A stretch of DNA of 64,000 bases from Jiangella gansuensis DSM 44835. Its GTDB lineage: Bacteria; Actinomycetota; Actinomycetes; Jiangellales; Jiangellaceae. Numbering within the stretch: the stretch's first letter is position 1; each line of letters begins with the position of its first letter. The position numbers were made by a program, and so were the translations under genes. Shown in pieces: positions 8,373-16,685 of this stretch. The notes beneath the pieces are model-generated. The model was not told where the DNA came from, did no database searches, and saw only the letters and a list, made by a program, of their open reading frames with translations. Location: positions 2,788,606 to 2,852,605 of the forward strand of contig NZ_KI911782.1 of NCBI RefSeq assembly GCF_000515395.1. Direction: 5' to 3'.

Positions 8373-9194
8373 ATGCCTCGCCACGCCCGAAATCACTCCC
8401 GTACGACGAGCCGCGGTCGCGGCACGAAGACCGCCGAACCCAACCACGGCGGCATTCATCTGCTCCGAGACAGTTCCGTCAGCCGGCGCCTGGTGCGATC
8501 GTCCGGCGCCGGCCCCGGCGACCTCGTCGTCGAGCTCGGCGCCGGCACCGGCGCGCTGACCGGTCCGCTGGCGTCGACCGGCGCGCGCGTCATCGCCGTC
8601 GAGCGGCATCCGCGCTTCGTGGCCGCCCTGCAGCGGCGCTTCGCCGACCAGCCCGCGGTCCGCGTCGTCGCCGGGGACGCCCGCACCGTGATGTTGCCGC
8701 GCCGGTCGTTCTCGGTGGTCGCGAACATCCCGTACGCGATCTCCACCGCGCTGCTGCGCCGGCTGCTGGATCCGGAGGATACCTCGGTCGTCGGCGCGGA
8801 CCTCCTGGTCCAATGGGGCTTCGCGAAGCGGATGACCGCCTCCCACCCGCGCGATCTGGAGGTGGCCTGGTGGCAGGCCCGGTTCGAGCTGAGCATCGCC
8901 GGGCGGGTCCGGCCGGCGAGCTTCGATCCCGCGCCGTCGGTCGATTCCGCACATCTGGTGGTTCGTCGTCGCGCCGACGTGTCCCGGCGTACGGCCCGGG
9001 CGGCGCGCCGGCTGTTGCAGGATCGGTACCGGACGCCCAGCCGGCCGGCTCGTGAGGTCCTGGCCGCGCACGTGCCGAAGAAGCGGGCGCACCGGTTGCT
9101 GACGTCGACCGGGATCGACCCGCCGGCGGCGGCCGATACAGTCCCGACCGGGGTCTGGCTGGACCTGGCCCGGGAAGTGTCGGCCGAATCGTGA
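8373..9194 (+). CDS. erm: Erm-type 23S rRNA adenine N6-methyltransferase
   Basis: Methylates A2058 of 23S rRNA (E. coli numbering), giving macrolide-lincosamide-streptogramin B resistance. The 273-residue protein has a basic N-terminus followed by HLLRDSSVSRRLVR, SAM-binding motif I ELGAGTG (54-60), the acidic residue of motif II in AVERHP, GDAR near 101, and catalytic motif IV NIPY (118-121). The long basic C-terminus is typical of actinobacterial Erm proteins. KsgA is the alternative in this superfamily, but the N-terminus, the leader peptide and the ABC-F neighbour favour Erm. No strong Shine-Dalgarno sequence is visible before ATG 8373, which fits control by leader RNA structure. Confidence 0.88.
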   Translation: MPRHARNHSRTTSRGRGTKTAEPNHGGIHLLRDSSVSRRLVRSSGAGPGDLVVELGAGTGALTGPLASTGARVIAVERHPRFVAALQRRFADQPAVRVVAGDARTVMLPRRSFSVVANIPYAISTALLRRLLDPEDTSVVGADLLVQWGFAKRMTASHPRDLEVAWWQARFELSIAGRVRPASFDPAPSVDSAHLVVRRRADVSRRTARAARRLLQDRYRTPSRPAREVLAAHVPKKRAHRLLTSTGIDPPAAADTVPTGVWLDLAREVSAES

Positions 9195-9206
9195 CCTCGG
9201 CGTGCC

Positions 9207-9233
9207 TTGACGCGTTGAACTGTCAGCTATAGT
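9207..9233 (+). promoter_or_regulatory. Promoter of the sugar transporter operon
   Basis: TTGACG at 9207-9212 and TATAGT at 9228-9233 are separated by 15 bases. The imperfect dyad AACT...AGTT (9218-9234) overlaps the -10 and could be an operator. A GGAGG lies just before the GTG at 9282. Confidence 0.5.
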
Positions 9234-9281
9234 TTCGGCCCAGGCCGGTATTCGCCGGCTTCTGGGCAAGGAGGATGACCG

Positions 9282-10532
9282 GTGCGAGTTCGAGGCTTGG
9301 CGGTGGCGGCGGCTGTTGCGCTGACCGTGACTGCATGCGGCGGTTCCGACGACACGGCCGGCGGTGGCTCGGCCGAGGTCACCGTGTGGATGTATCCCGT
9401 CATCCCGGATCAGGACACGAGTATCGAGTTCTGGGATCAGGTGGAGGCGGACTTCGAGGCCGAGCACGACGACATCGACCTCACCATCGAGCTGCAGCCG
9501 TGGGAGGGCCGCGACGAGAAGATCGCCACGGCCATCGCCTCCGGGCAGGGGCCGGACCTCGTCCTGCTCACGCCGGACCAGACGCTGCAGTACCAGGTGA
9601 CGGGCGGTCTCAAGCCGGTCGACGCCGCGGTCGAGGACTCCCGCGACGCGTACCTGCCGGCAGCGCTGGACGTGGTGACGTTCGAGGACGAGCTGTACGG
9701 CGTTCCGATCTACCACACCAGCACGACAACGGCGTACAACACCGCGGCGTTCGAGGCAGCCGGCATCACCGAGCTGCCCACCACCTGGGAGGACGTGCTG
9801 GCCGCCGCGCCGGCGCTCGCCGCCAACGGGGTGGCCGTCATGGACTACTCCGGGTCTCCGGAAATGACGCTGAACCTGAGCTTCTACCCGCTGCTGTGGC
9901 AGGCCGGCGGCTCGGTGTTCACCGAGGACGGCAGCGATGTCGCGTTCGACGGGCCGGAGGGCGTTGCGGCGCTGCAGTTCCTGCTCGACCTCCAGGAGCT
10001 CGGCGGGCTGCCGGCGGACGCCGCCACCAAGCCCAACGCCGTCGAGGGCGGCCCGGTCGGTGCCGGCACGGTTGCCATGGGCTACGCCATGGCCAAGTTC
10101 GAGATCGAGCAGATGCAGGCCGCCCTGGGCGAGGAGAACGTCGTCGCCGGCGCGCCGCTCACCGGTGAGGAGCAGGTGTCCTTCGGCATCCCAGGGGTGC
10201 TGGCGCTGACGAGCATCAGCGACGACGACGACGCGGCGCTCTCCGTCGCGGAGTACATCTCGTCGCCGGATGTCGCGGTCGGCCTGAACGAGGCCGCCGG
10301 CACGTTCCCGGCCCGCAGCGACGTGGAGCCGCCGGCCGGCGACGAGGTCGTCCAGACGCTGAACGACGCGTTGCAGTACTCCCGCCCGGGTGAGGTGACG
10401 CCCACGGCCCGCCAGGTGATGGCGGTACTGTCGTCGCAGCTGCAGGCCGCGCTGCAGGGGTCGAAGTCGGCTGAGGACGCCCTGGCCGACGCCGCCCAGG
10501 AAGCCCGCGACCTCATCGCCCGAGGCGGCTGA
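9282..10532 (+). CDS. Extracellular solute-binding lipoprotein (family 1, sugar type)
   Basis: Captures a sugar-like solute outside the membrane and delivers it to the two permeases encoded next. It is 416 residues long, with a signal sequence ending in the lipobox LTVTAC (Cys19), so it is lipid-anchored. The mature protein begins with a Gly/Ser spacer and AEVTVWMYPV, the normal first strand of family-1 binding proteins. Later blocks such as ASGQGPDLVLLTPDQ and YGVPIYHTSTTTAYNTAAF also fit MalE/UgpB-like proteins. The GTG start has AAGGAGG upstream. No ATPase gene is nearby; a shared MsiK-type ATPase elsewhere is usual in actinobacteria. The ligand is unknown. Confidence 0.88.
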   Translation: MRVRGLAVAAAVALTVTACGGSDDTAGGGSAEVTVWMYPVIPDQDTSIEFWDQVEADFEAEHDDIDLTIELQPWEGRDEKIATAIASGQGPDLVLLTPDQTLQYQVTGGLKPVDAAVEDSRDAYLPAALDVVTFEDELYGVPIYHTSTTTAYNTAAFEAAGITELPTTWEDVLAAAPALAANGVAVMDYSGSPEMTLNLSFYPLLWQAGGSVFTEDGSDVAFDGPEGVAALQFLLDLQELGGLPADAATKPNAVEGGPVGAGTVAMGYAMAKFEIEQMQAALGEENVVAGAPLTGEEQVSFGIPGVLALTSISDDDDAALSVAEYISSPDVAVGLNEAAGTFPARSDVEPPAGDEVVQTLNDALQYSRPGEVTPTARQVMAVLSSQLQAALQGSKSAEDALADAAQEARDLIARGG

Positions 10533-10563
10533 CAGCCCGTAACCACGGGCAAGGAGACCCGCA

Positions 10564-11469
10564 ATGACTGTGCACCGCCAGGCCGTGCCGCGGCCGTCGT
10601 GGCGGCAGCGTGCCCGCGACCCAGGCTGGGGACTGCTGTTCGTCCTGCCGATGCTCGTGCTCTTCGTGATCTTCCGGTACGTACCGAGCCTCGGCGCGGT
10701 CGGGATGAGTTTCACCGACTACCGGCTCAGCGGAGAGTTCACGTTCATCGGGGCGGAGAACTACCAACGGTTGTTCTCCGACGGCCTGTTCTTCGACAGC
10801 ATGCGGGTCACCCTGATCTACGCGGTCATCTACGTCCCGATCACCGTGGTGGTCGCGCTGGCGACAGCGACGATGCTGCACCACGTGATCCGTGGACGCG
10901 GGTTGTTCCGTGGCCTGTTGTTCCTGCCGTACGTGACGTCGTTCGTGATGGCCGGCATCATCTGGACCTGGATCTACCAGTCCGACGGTCTGATCAACGG
11001 AATGCTGGATCGGATCGGCCTGGGACCGGTCGGGTTCCTGTCCGGCAACCAGGCGATGGTGCTCGGCTCCCTGGCGATCGTCTCGGTGTGGAAGAGCTTC
11101 GGCTACTCGATGCTCATCCTGCTGGCCGGGCTGAAGAACATCCCGGGCGACGTCATGGAGGCGGCGACGCTCGACGGCGCCGGCCCGTGGGGGAAGTTCC
11201 GCCGCATCACGCTGCCGCTGCTGAAGCCGGTGGTGTTCTTCGTCCTGGTCATCGAGACCATCGCCGCCTTCCAGGTGTTCGACACGATCTACGTCATGAC
11301 CGGCGGCGGGCCGGCGCGGGCGTCGTACGGATTGGTGTACATGCTCTACGACCAGGGGTTCAAGTTCTTCGACTTCGGCTACGCCGCCACCATCGGCGTG
11401 GTGCTGTTCCTCGTCGTGTTCGTGATCTCGCTGGTGCAGCGGTACGTCCTGGATCGGGAGAACACGTGA
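10564..11469 (+). CDS. Sugar ABC transporter permease (MalF type)
   Basis: Integral membrane subunit of 301 residues, with about six hydrophobic segments starting at WGLLFVLPMLVLFVIF. The EAA loop that contacts the ATPase is EAATLDGAGPWGKFRRITLPLLKP, near residues 199-222. It starts with ATG behind AAGGAG, 31 bases after the binding-protein gene. It overlaps the second permease by 4 bases (GTGA), so the pair is translationally coupled. Substrate specificity cannot be inferred beyond the carbohydrate-type family. Confidence 0.9.
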   Translation: MTVHRQAVPRPSWRQRARDPGWGLLFVLPMLVLFVIFRYVPSLGAVGMSFTDYRLSGEFTFIGAENYQRLFSDGLFFDSMRVTLIYAVIYVPITVVVALATATMLHHVIRGRGLFRGLLFLPYVTSFVMAGIIWTWIYQSDGLINGMLDRIGLGPVGFLSGNQAMVLGSLAIVSVWKSFGYSMLILLAGLKNIPGDVMEAATLDGAGPWGKFRRITLPLLKPVVFFVLVIETIAAFQVFDTIYVMTGGGPARASYGLVYMLYDQGFKFFDFGYAATIGVVLFLVVFVISLVQRYVLDRENT

Positions 11470-12344
11470 CGACGCTGACCGCACCGCCCGCGCCACCGCA
11501 AGCCGAGACTCCGGCCGGCGGACGGCGCCGCCGCCGGCGCACCGGCATGAACCTCTGGCTGACGCTGCTGCTGGTGCTGGCCTCGGTCTTCACCGTGGTG
11601 CCCTTCGTGGCGGTGATCGTGCTCGCGCTGAGCCCGGAGAACGCGCCGACGATCCCGCAGCAGCTGCCCGACGAGGTCACGCTGGACAACCTGTCCGCCG
11701 TGCTGTCGGCATCGTCGTTCCTGCGCTGGACGCTCAACTCGTTCGTGTACTCGATCGTCTCCGTGGTAGTCATCCTGCTGACCGCCGCCATGGCCGGGTA
11801 CGCCTTCGCCCGCAAGCGATTCCCGGGCAGCAACGCGCTGATGTGGTCGTTCCTGGCCACCCTGATGGTGCCGGCCCAGGCCACGCTGATCCCGATGTTC
11901 GTGTTGGTGTCGCGGCTGGACGGCGTGAACACCTTCTGGGGCCTGATCGTGCCCACGCTGGCGAACTCGCAGGCGGTCTTCCTGATGCGCCAGTTCATCA
12001 AGGGCCTGCCCGACGACCTGTTCGATGCGGCGAAGATCGACGGGGCGGGGGAGTGGACGGTGTTCTGGCGCCTGGTCCTGCCGCTCACCAAGCCGGTCCT
12101 GGCGACCCTCGGCATCTTCGTGTTCCTGTGGCACTGGAATGACTTCCTGTGGCCGCTGGTCATCGCGCAGACCGACGAGATGCGGACACTGACGGTCGGG
12201 CTGTCCACGCTGAACGCCGAGTCGGTGGCCAGGGCGCGGATCATGGCGTCGGCCGCCATCAGCGTGGTCCCGTGTTTGATCATCTTCGGGGTCCTGCAGC
12301 GCTACCTGGTGAACAGCATCGCCACGTCGGGGTTGAAGGGCTGA
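11466..12344 (+). CDS. Sugar ABC transporter permease (MalG type)
   Basis: Second membrane subunit of 292 residues from GTG 11466. The N-terminus is Pro/Ala- and Arg-rich and cytoplasmic, followed by a first membrane span (LWLTLLLVLASVFTVVPFVAVIV). The EAA-type motif is FDAAKIDGAGEWTVFWRLVLPLTKP. It overlaps the upstream permease stop by 4 bases and is followed within 8 bases by an amidohydrolase-like gene, placing transport and metabolism in one operon. The C-terminus NSIATSGLKG is typical of MalG-like permeases. Confidence 0.9.
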   Translation: MTTLTAPPAPPQAETPAGGRRRRRRTGMNLWLTLLLVLASVFTVVPFVAVIVLALSPENAPTIPQQLPDEVTLDNLSAVLSASSFLRWTLNSFVYSIVSVVVILLTAAMAGYAFARKRFPGSNALMWSFLATLMVPAQATLIPMFVLVSRLDGVNTFWGLIVPTLANSQAVFLMRQFIKGLPDDLFDAAKIDGAGEWTVFWRLVLPLTKPVLATLGIFVFLWHWNDFLWPLVIAQTDEMRTLTVGLSTLNAESVARARIMASAAISVVPCLIIFGVLQRYLVNSIATSGLKG

Positions 12345-12352
12345 TCGCTGCG

Positions 12353-13081
12353 ATGCGGGTGTTCGACGCCCACCGGGTGCTCGGGCCGGTCCCGGGTGAC
12401 CTGGTGCCGTCGGCCGACGCCGATGGCCTGGTCGCCGAGCTGGACCATCTCGGGATCGACGGCGCGGCCGTCACCCCGAGCGCCGGGCTGTACGGTGACC
12501 CGACGTACGAGCACGAGGGCCTGGCGGGCCCGGTGCCGGAACGGCTCACCGTCGTCCCGGTGGTGCTGCCGGCGGTGCCCGGTGCCGGCTGGCCGGCCGG
12601 CCCCGGCGACGTCGTCGAGTCGGCGCCGGCGATGGTGCGCACCTGCCCGGTGCGACACCGCTACGCCCTCACCGGGCCGGTGGCGCTGCGCTGGTGGCGG
12701 GAGCTCGCCGCCGCCGGCATCCCGGTGGCGCTGGACGCCGGCGAGTGCGGCCTGGACCGGGTGGGTGCCCTCGCCGCCGCGGTGCCGGGCCTGCGGATCC
12801 TGGTGCTGTCGCCGGGCTATCGCTGCCTGCGCGAACTGACCGAACTCATGGACACCCACGCAGGCGTGCACGTCGAGACGGGCACGCTGGTAGCCGCCGG
12901 TGCGGTGGAGTGGCTGGCCGGACACGCCGGCGCGCACCGGCTGGTCTTCGGCACCGGGGCACCGGTCTGGGACGACGCCGGGCCGCGGTTCCAGCTCGAG
13001 CACCTGCGCCTGCCCACCGCCGACGTCGAACTGATCGCCGCGGGCTCCTTCGACCTGCTGCGCGCCGGGACGCGGTCATGA
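12353..13081 (+). CDS. Degenerate amidohydrolase-like protein (A)
   Basis: The 242-residue protein follows the amidohydrolase_2 (TIM-barrel) layout but lacks its metal ligands. Where active members have HxH after the first strand, this has FDAHRVLGP, losing the second His. Where they have the catalytic Asp (FGTD or FGSD), this has VFGTGAPVW. The overall order and the C-terminal FGTG/LRxG segments still match its neighbour at 13179. It is probably non-catalytic: a partner, scaffold or regulatory subunit. A similar degenerate copy occurs at 21293. The start is ATG 12353, eight bases after the permease gene. No function is established. Confidence 0.65.
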   Translation: MRVFDAHRVLGPVPGDLVPSADADGLVAELDHLGIDGAAVTPSAGLYGDPTYEHEGLAGPVPERLTVVPVVLPAVPGAGWPAGPGDVVESAPAMVRTCPVRHRYALTGPVALRWWRELAAAGIPVALDAGECGLDRVGALAAAVPGLRILVLSPGYRCLRELTELMDTHAGVHVETGTLVAAGAVEWLAGHAGAHRLVFGTGAPVWDDAGPRFQLEHLRLPTADVELIAAGSFDLLRAGTRS

Positions 13082-13099
13082 GCGGTCCCGTCCCACACG

Positions 13100-13159
13100 A
13101 CTTCTGGAGGCTTGTCTACGCTACGAGGCCCCCTGAAAGGTGGACAAGTCTCCAGAAGT
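13100..13159. repeat. 17-bp inverted repeat between amidohydrolase genes
   Basis: Arms 13100-13116 (ACTTCTGGAGGCTTGTC) and 13143-13159 (GACAAGTCTCCAGAAGT) pair at 16 of 17 positions, with a 26-base loop. TACGCT at 13117-13122 could be an internal -10. It may be an operator, an mRNA-processing stem or a dispersed repeat. It sits 19 bases upstream of the next start codon. Confidence 0.6.
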
Positions 13160-13178
13160 GGGCCCGAGGAGGTCCCGC

Positions 13179-13976
13179 ATGAACCCCGTCGTGGACGCGC
13201 ACGGGCACGTCGGCAGCTGGGCCGACTTCTTCGTCCCGCAGCCGGACCCGGACTGGCTGGTCGCCACCAACGAGGCCATCGGGATCGACATCGTCGGTGT
13301 CTCGCATCTGGTGGCGGTCGGCCGCGACGTCCTGGCCGGCAACGAGCTGGCGCTTGGCCTGGCGGAGCGATACCCCGGCCGGATCGGGGTCTGGCTGGTC
13401 GGCGACCCGCACCGCCCGGACGCGCCGGCGACGCTGCGCGAGCAGCTGTCCCGGCCCGGCGTCTGGGGCTTCAAGCTGCACCCGGACACGCACGGCTGCG
13501 CCGCCGACGACCCCCGTTACGACCCCGTGCTCGAGCTGGCCGCCGAGGCAGGGGTCCCGGTGCTCGTGCACGGGCAGAGCGGCTCGCCGCGCGCCGACCC
13601 CGCGCAGTTGGCCGCCCTGGCCGACCGGCACCCGGAGGTTCCGGTCCTGCTCGGTCACGCGGGCCTGTGGCCGGACGGGTTCGACCGGGCCGCCCGGCTC
13701 GCCGCGGCCAGGGCGAACCTGTACCTGGAAATCTGCGGCTCCCGGCTGACGACCCGCTGGCTCGAACGCATGGTGGCGCTGGCGGGCGCGGATCGCGTGG
13801 TGTTCGGTACCGACGCCTGCTTCCTCGACCCGCGGACGGGCCTGGGCAAGGTGCGCTTCGCCCGGCTCACCGACACCGACCGCGCTCAGGTGCTCGGTGG
13901 GACGATGGCGCGGTTGCTCGGGCCGCGGCTCGTGACACCGCTGCATCATGACGCACCCAGGAGCGACGCGAGATGA
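13179..13976 (+). CDS. Amidohydrolase_2 family hydrolase (B)
   Basis: TIM-barrel metal-dependent hydrolase; the family includes sugar lactonases, decarboxylases and hydrolases. The 265-residue protein has VDAHGHVG (His8, His10), then FKLHPDTHG, LVHGQSG, LLGHAGLW and the catalytic Asp in VFGTDACF, so the metal site appears complete. The ATG at 13179 has a strong GAGGAGGT Shine-Dalgarno sequence. It overlaps the aminotransferase start by 4 bases. The intact copy beside degenerate copy A suggests that the two work together. In context, a lactonase-like step on a sugar acid is plausible but unproven. Confidence 0.82.
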   Translation: MNPVVDAHGHVGSWADFFVPQPDPDWLVATNEAIGIDIVGVSHLVAVGRDVLAGNELALGLAERYPGRIGVWLVGDPHRPDAPATLREQLSRPGVWGFKLHPDTHGCAADDPRYDPVLELAAEAGVPVLVHGQSGSPRADPAQLAALADRHPEVPVLLGHAGLWPDGFDRAARLAAARANLYLEICGSRLTTRWLERMVALAGADRVVFGTDACFLDPRTGLGKVRFARLTDTDRAQVLGGTMARLLGPRLVTPLHHDAPRSDAR

Positions 13977-15175
13977 CCACACTGGCCGTCGACGGCGGCG
14001 AGCCCACCCGTAGCGCGGCCTGGCCGGCCTGGCCGCCTGCGGCCTCGCCCGAGCAGCAGGCGCTGCTGGCCGACGTGGTCGAGAGCGGCCGCTGGGGTGC
14101 CACCGCCGGGCCGCTGTGCGACCAGCTGGCCGAGCGGTTCGCCCAGCAGCACGGCGCCCGCCACGGCATCGTGCTGACCAACGGGACCCTGGCGCTGTTC
14201 GTGGCACTGCGCGCGGCCGGGGTTCGGCCCGGCGACGAGGTGGTCATCCCGGCATACACCTTCGTCGCCTGTGCCACGTCGGTCCTGCTGCTCGGCGCGG
14301 TGCCGGTGGTGGCCGACGTCGACGGCGATCACCTGCATCTGACCGCCGAGACGGTGCGCCCCGCACTGAGCGCGCGCACCCGGGCGGTCATGGCGGTGCA
14401 CCTGGCCGGCAGCCCGGCGCCGATGGACGAGCTGGTCGCGCTGGCGGCCGGGCGCGACCTCGCCGTCATCGAGGACAGTGCCCAGGCACACGGCGCCGCG
14501 TACCGGGGCCGGCCGGTCGGCGGCCTCGGCACCGCCGGCACCTTCAGCTTCCAGTCCAGCAAGGCCATGACCGCCGGTGAAGGCGGCCTGATCGTCACCG
14601 ACGACGCCGGCCTGGCCGAGCGCGCGTGGTCGGCCTGCAACGTCGGCCGGACTCGCGTCGGCGCCTGGTACCACCACGCCGACATCGGCTGGAACCTCCG
14701 GATGACGGAGCTGCAGGCGGCCCTGCTGCTGCCGTGGCTGGACCGGCTCGGCGAAGAGGTGGCCGCGCGGGAGGCGTTCGCCCAGGACGTCCAGCTCGGC
14801 CTCGACGCCTGGGACGGTCCGGTGCGGGTGGTGCCCGACCCGCCCGGCACGACGGCGAACTCGCGGCATCTGCTCATGCTGCGGGCGGGCACGGGGGAGC
14901 GGCGGGCGACAGGTGAGGGCGCTCCGGACCGCGAGTGGGTGCTGGCCGCCATGGAGGCCGAGGGCGTGGCGCTGGACGCCGGCTATCCGCCGCTGGGCGG
15001 CATGGCGTCGCTGCGCGGCCAGGTGCGGGCGCTCGCGGCGCCGGGCACCGAGGCGGCCGCACGGGAGGTGTTCTGGGTGCGCCAGCCGTACCTGATGGCC
15101 GGCCCGGACGGCGCGGCGGACGTCGTGGCGGCGGTGCGGCGGGTGTTCGGCGATCGACGCGCTTGGCTGCGCTGA
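13973..15175 (+). CDS. DegT/DnrJ/EryC1/StrS-family PLP aminotransferase (cassette 1)
   Basis: Cytoplasmic PLP enzyme of 400 residues that transfers an amino group to or from a keto sugar or keto-cyclitol. The Schiff-base lysine is K197 in SFQSSKAMTAGEGG. The cofactor Asp is D168 in VIEDSAQAHG, and the N-terminal block is NGTLALFVALRAAGVRPGDEV. It overlaps the amidohydrolase by 4 bases. The family is best known in amino-sugar biosynthesis, but the transporter and aldolases nearby suggest catabolic use here. It is paralogous to the enzyme at 20052, which is paired with its own two amidohydrolases. Confidence 0.88.
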   Translation: MTTLAVDGGEPTRSAAWPAWPPAASPEQQALLADVVESGRWGATAGPLCDQLAERFAQQHGARHGIVLTNGTLALFVALRAAGVRPGDEVVIPAYTFVACATSVLLLGAVPVVADVDGDHLHLTAETVRPALSARTRAVMAVHLAGSPAPMDELVALAAGRDLAVIEDSAQAHGAAYRGRPVGGLGTAGTFSFQSSKAMTAGEGGLIVTDDAGLAERAWSACNVGRTRVGAWYHHADIGWNLRMTELQAALLLPWLDRLGEEVAAREAFAQDVQLGLDAWDGPVRVVPDPPGTTANSRHLLMLRAGTGERRATGEGAPDREWVLAAMEAEGVALDAGYPPLGGMASLRGQVRALAAPGTEAAAREVFWVRQPYLMAGPDGAADVVAAVRRVFGDRRAWLR

Positions 15176-15321
15176 CGCGCGGCGGCAGACCCGCATTCCG
15201 GCACACACGCGACAAAGCCACGGCCGGCGTCCCTCAATGTGAGACTTTCGGTTGCGCTTGACCGGGGGCCGTGACTGATCATGGTCGCAAGCGTTGTCCC
15301 ACCACACTGGCAGGAGTGGCG

Positions 15322-15459
15322 ATGGGTCAGAAGCTGGGTAAACGGTTCATGATCGCGTTCGGTCTGGGCCTGGTGTTGGCCCTGATCTTCGACCATTCAG
15401 CCGCGGGTTTCGCCGTGGGATTCGCCATCGTCTTCGGGGGCGGCCTGGCCGCGGAATGA
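15322..15459 (+). CDS. Small glycine-rich membrane protein
   Basis: A 45-residue protein, MGQKLGKRF followed by one long hydrophobic, glycine-rich helix region (MIAFGLGLVLALIF, then AAGFAVGFAIVFGGGLAAE). ATG 15322 has AGGAG five bases upstream; a GTG six bases earlier is the alternative. No conserved motif is recognised. The two hydrophobic stretches could form a hairpin. It stands alone between the aminotransferase and a palindromic repeat. The function is unknown. Confidence 0.6.
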   Translation: MGQKLGKRFMIAFGLGLVLALIFDHSAAGFAVGFAIVFGGGLAAE

Positions 15460-15460
15460 C

Positions 15461-15524
15461 TGTCCCGTGATCATGTTCCCTCGCGGGCACATGCGGCCCG
15501 TTAGAGGACATGATCATGGGGACA
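15461..15524. repeat. TGATCATG palindromic repeat (left of the AbiEi-like gene)
   Basis: TGTCCCGTGATCATGTTCCC faces a near-complement ending ATGATCATGGGGACA, forming an imperfect hairpin. The block TGATCATGTTCCCTCGCGGG is identical to the repeat at 16548-16609, on the other side of the next gene. Confidence 0.75.
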
Positions 15525-15593
15525 GCGCGAAGTTGTCCACAGATCGGCTGACCCCACTCGCACACAGTGGCGCCGGGACGGACGATCGCGGTC

Positions 15594-16556
15594 ATGGATC
15601 TACCGTCGAAGCTGCGCACGCCAGCCGCGGTCGGGTTGCTCGAGCGCCAGTCGGGGCTCATCAGCATCGTCCAGCTCCGCACCCTCGGGTTCGACGGACG
15701 GTCGGCTCGGCGGCGGGTGACGCGAGGGCGCTGGCAGCGGCCGTTCCGCGGCGTCTTCGCGACCTTCAGCGGCCCGCTCGACCGCGACGCGCAGATCTGG
15801 GCGGCGATCCTCGCCGTCCATCCGGCAGCGGTCGCCAGCCACGCCACGGCGGCCGAGCTCGATGGTCTCACCGGGCGGGTCGACGATCGGATCCACGTGA
15901 CCGCTCCGGTCAGCCGGCGCGTCCGCGGCTGCCTGGACGGCGTCGTGGTGCATTACGCCCATCGGCTGCAGCTGTCCCGGCACCCGGCCGCGAACCCGCC
16001 GCGCACCAGGCTCGACGACACCGTCCTGGACCTCGTGGACACCGCACGACGGGCCCGTAGCGTCGAGTCGTACGTCACCATGGCGGTGCAGAAGCGCCTG
16101 ACGACACCGGCGCGCCTGGCGGCCTCGCTGATGGCGCGCAAGAAGATCCGCTGGCGGTCCTTGGTCGAGTCGATGCTGGCGGACGTCGCCGACGGCGCCC
16201 ATTCGCCGCTGGAGCTCCACCACCTGCGAGCCGTGGAGCGTGCACATGGGTTGCCGAAGGGTGTCCGGCAGCGCCGTCGCGCCGGCGCCCGGGTCGTCTG
16301 GATCGACGTCGACTACGAACGCTTCGACACCAGAGTGGAGCTGGACGGCCGGCTCGGCCACGAGGGCGATGGCCGGTTCCGGGACCGGCGCCGCGACAAC
16401 GCCGGTACGGTCGGCGGCGCGTGGACGCTGCGCTACGGGCATGCCGAAGTCTTCGGCCAGCCGTGCCAGGTGGCCGTGGAACAGGCCAAGGTGCTGCGGG
16501 ACCGGGGCTGGGCCGGCCGGCCCCGGCCGTGCGGGCAGACCTGCCCCATCCCTTGA
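15594..16556 (+). CDS. Type IV TA AbiEi-antitoxin-domain / DUF559-like protein
   Basis: 320 residues from ATG 15594. The N-terminus resembles the AbiEi antitoxin wing-helix region (LLERQSGLISIVQLRTLGF, then RRRVTRGRWQRPFRGVFATF). The C-terminal part has VDVDYERFDTRVELDGRLGH followed by RFRDRRRDN, a pattern of Vsr/DUF559-like PD-(D/E)XK nuclease folds. Actinobacterial genomes carry many such solitary proteins, and their role is unclear. There is no adjacent AbiEii toxin. The stop codon lies in the TGATCA core of the following hairpin. Confidence 0.7.
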   Translation: MDLPSKLRTPAAVGLLERQSGLISIVQLRTLGFDGRSARRRVTRGRWQRPFRGVFATFSGPLDRDAQIWAAILAVHPAAVASHATAAELDGLTGRVDDRIHVTAPVSRRVRGCLDGVVVHYAHRLQLSRHPAANPPRTRLDDTVLDLVDTARRARSVESYVTMAVQKRLTTPARLAASLMARKKIRWRSLVESMLADVADGAHSPLELHHLRAVERAHGLPKGVRQRRRAGARVVWIDVDYERFDTRVELDGRLGHEGDGRFRDRRRDNAGTVGGAWTLRYGHAEVFGQPCQVAVEQAKVLRDRGWAGRPRPCGQTCPIP

Positions 16557-16609
16557 TCATGTTCCCTCGCGGGCGCGTACGGACCCCCGAGGGAACATGA
16601 TCAAGGGAT
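16548..16609. terminator. Perfect 22-bp hairpin, palindromic repeat/terminator
   Basis: Arms 16548-16569 and 16588-16609 are perfect reverse complements around an 18-base loop. The preceding gene's TGA stop is inside the left arm. There is no U-tract. It shares its TGATCATGTTCCCTCGCGGG core with 15461-15524, so it belongs to a repeat family and probably also terminates transcription. Confidence 0.7.
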
Positions 16610-16622
16610 GGAACGGCACATC

Positions 16623-16661
16623 TTGACATCGGAGCTCGCGACAAAATACGGTCTGGACCGT
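16623..16661 (+). promoter_or_regulatory. Promoter with palindromic operator
   Basis: TTGACA (16623-16628) and TACGGT (16647-16652) have an 18-base spacer. The perfect dyad ACGGTC-TG-GACCGT (16648-16661) overlaps the -10 and start point. Its position argues for repression. Because the promoter lies inside the upstream part of the open frame, the true start is GTG 16686 with AAAGGA before it. Confidence 0.65.
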
Positions 16662-16685
16662 AACTGTTGCGAGAAAGGATGCCGG

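Noticed and set aside
8292-10715. An 807-codon open frame on the minus strand
   Set aside because: It lies antisense to the erm and binding-protein genes, has no domain pattern and is Arg/Gly/His-rich, as expected of a shadow frame in GC-rich DNA.
12353-13081. Calling the degenerate amidohydrolase a pseudogene
   Set aside because: The frame is intact with coupled overlaps downstream, and a second copy with the same losses exists at 21293. Retention as a non-catalytic subunit is more likely.
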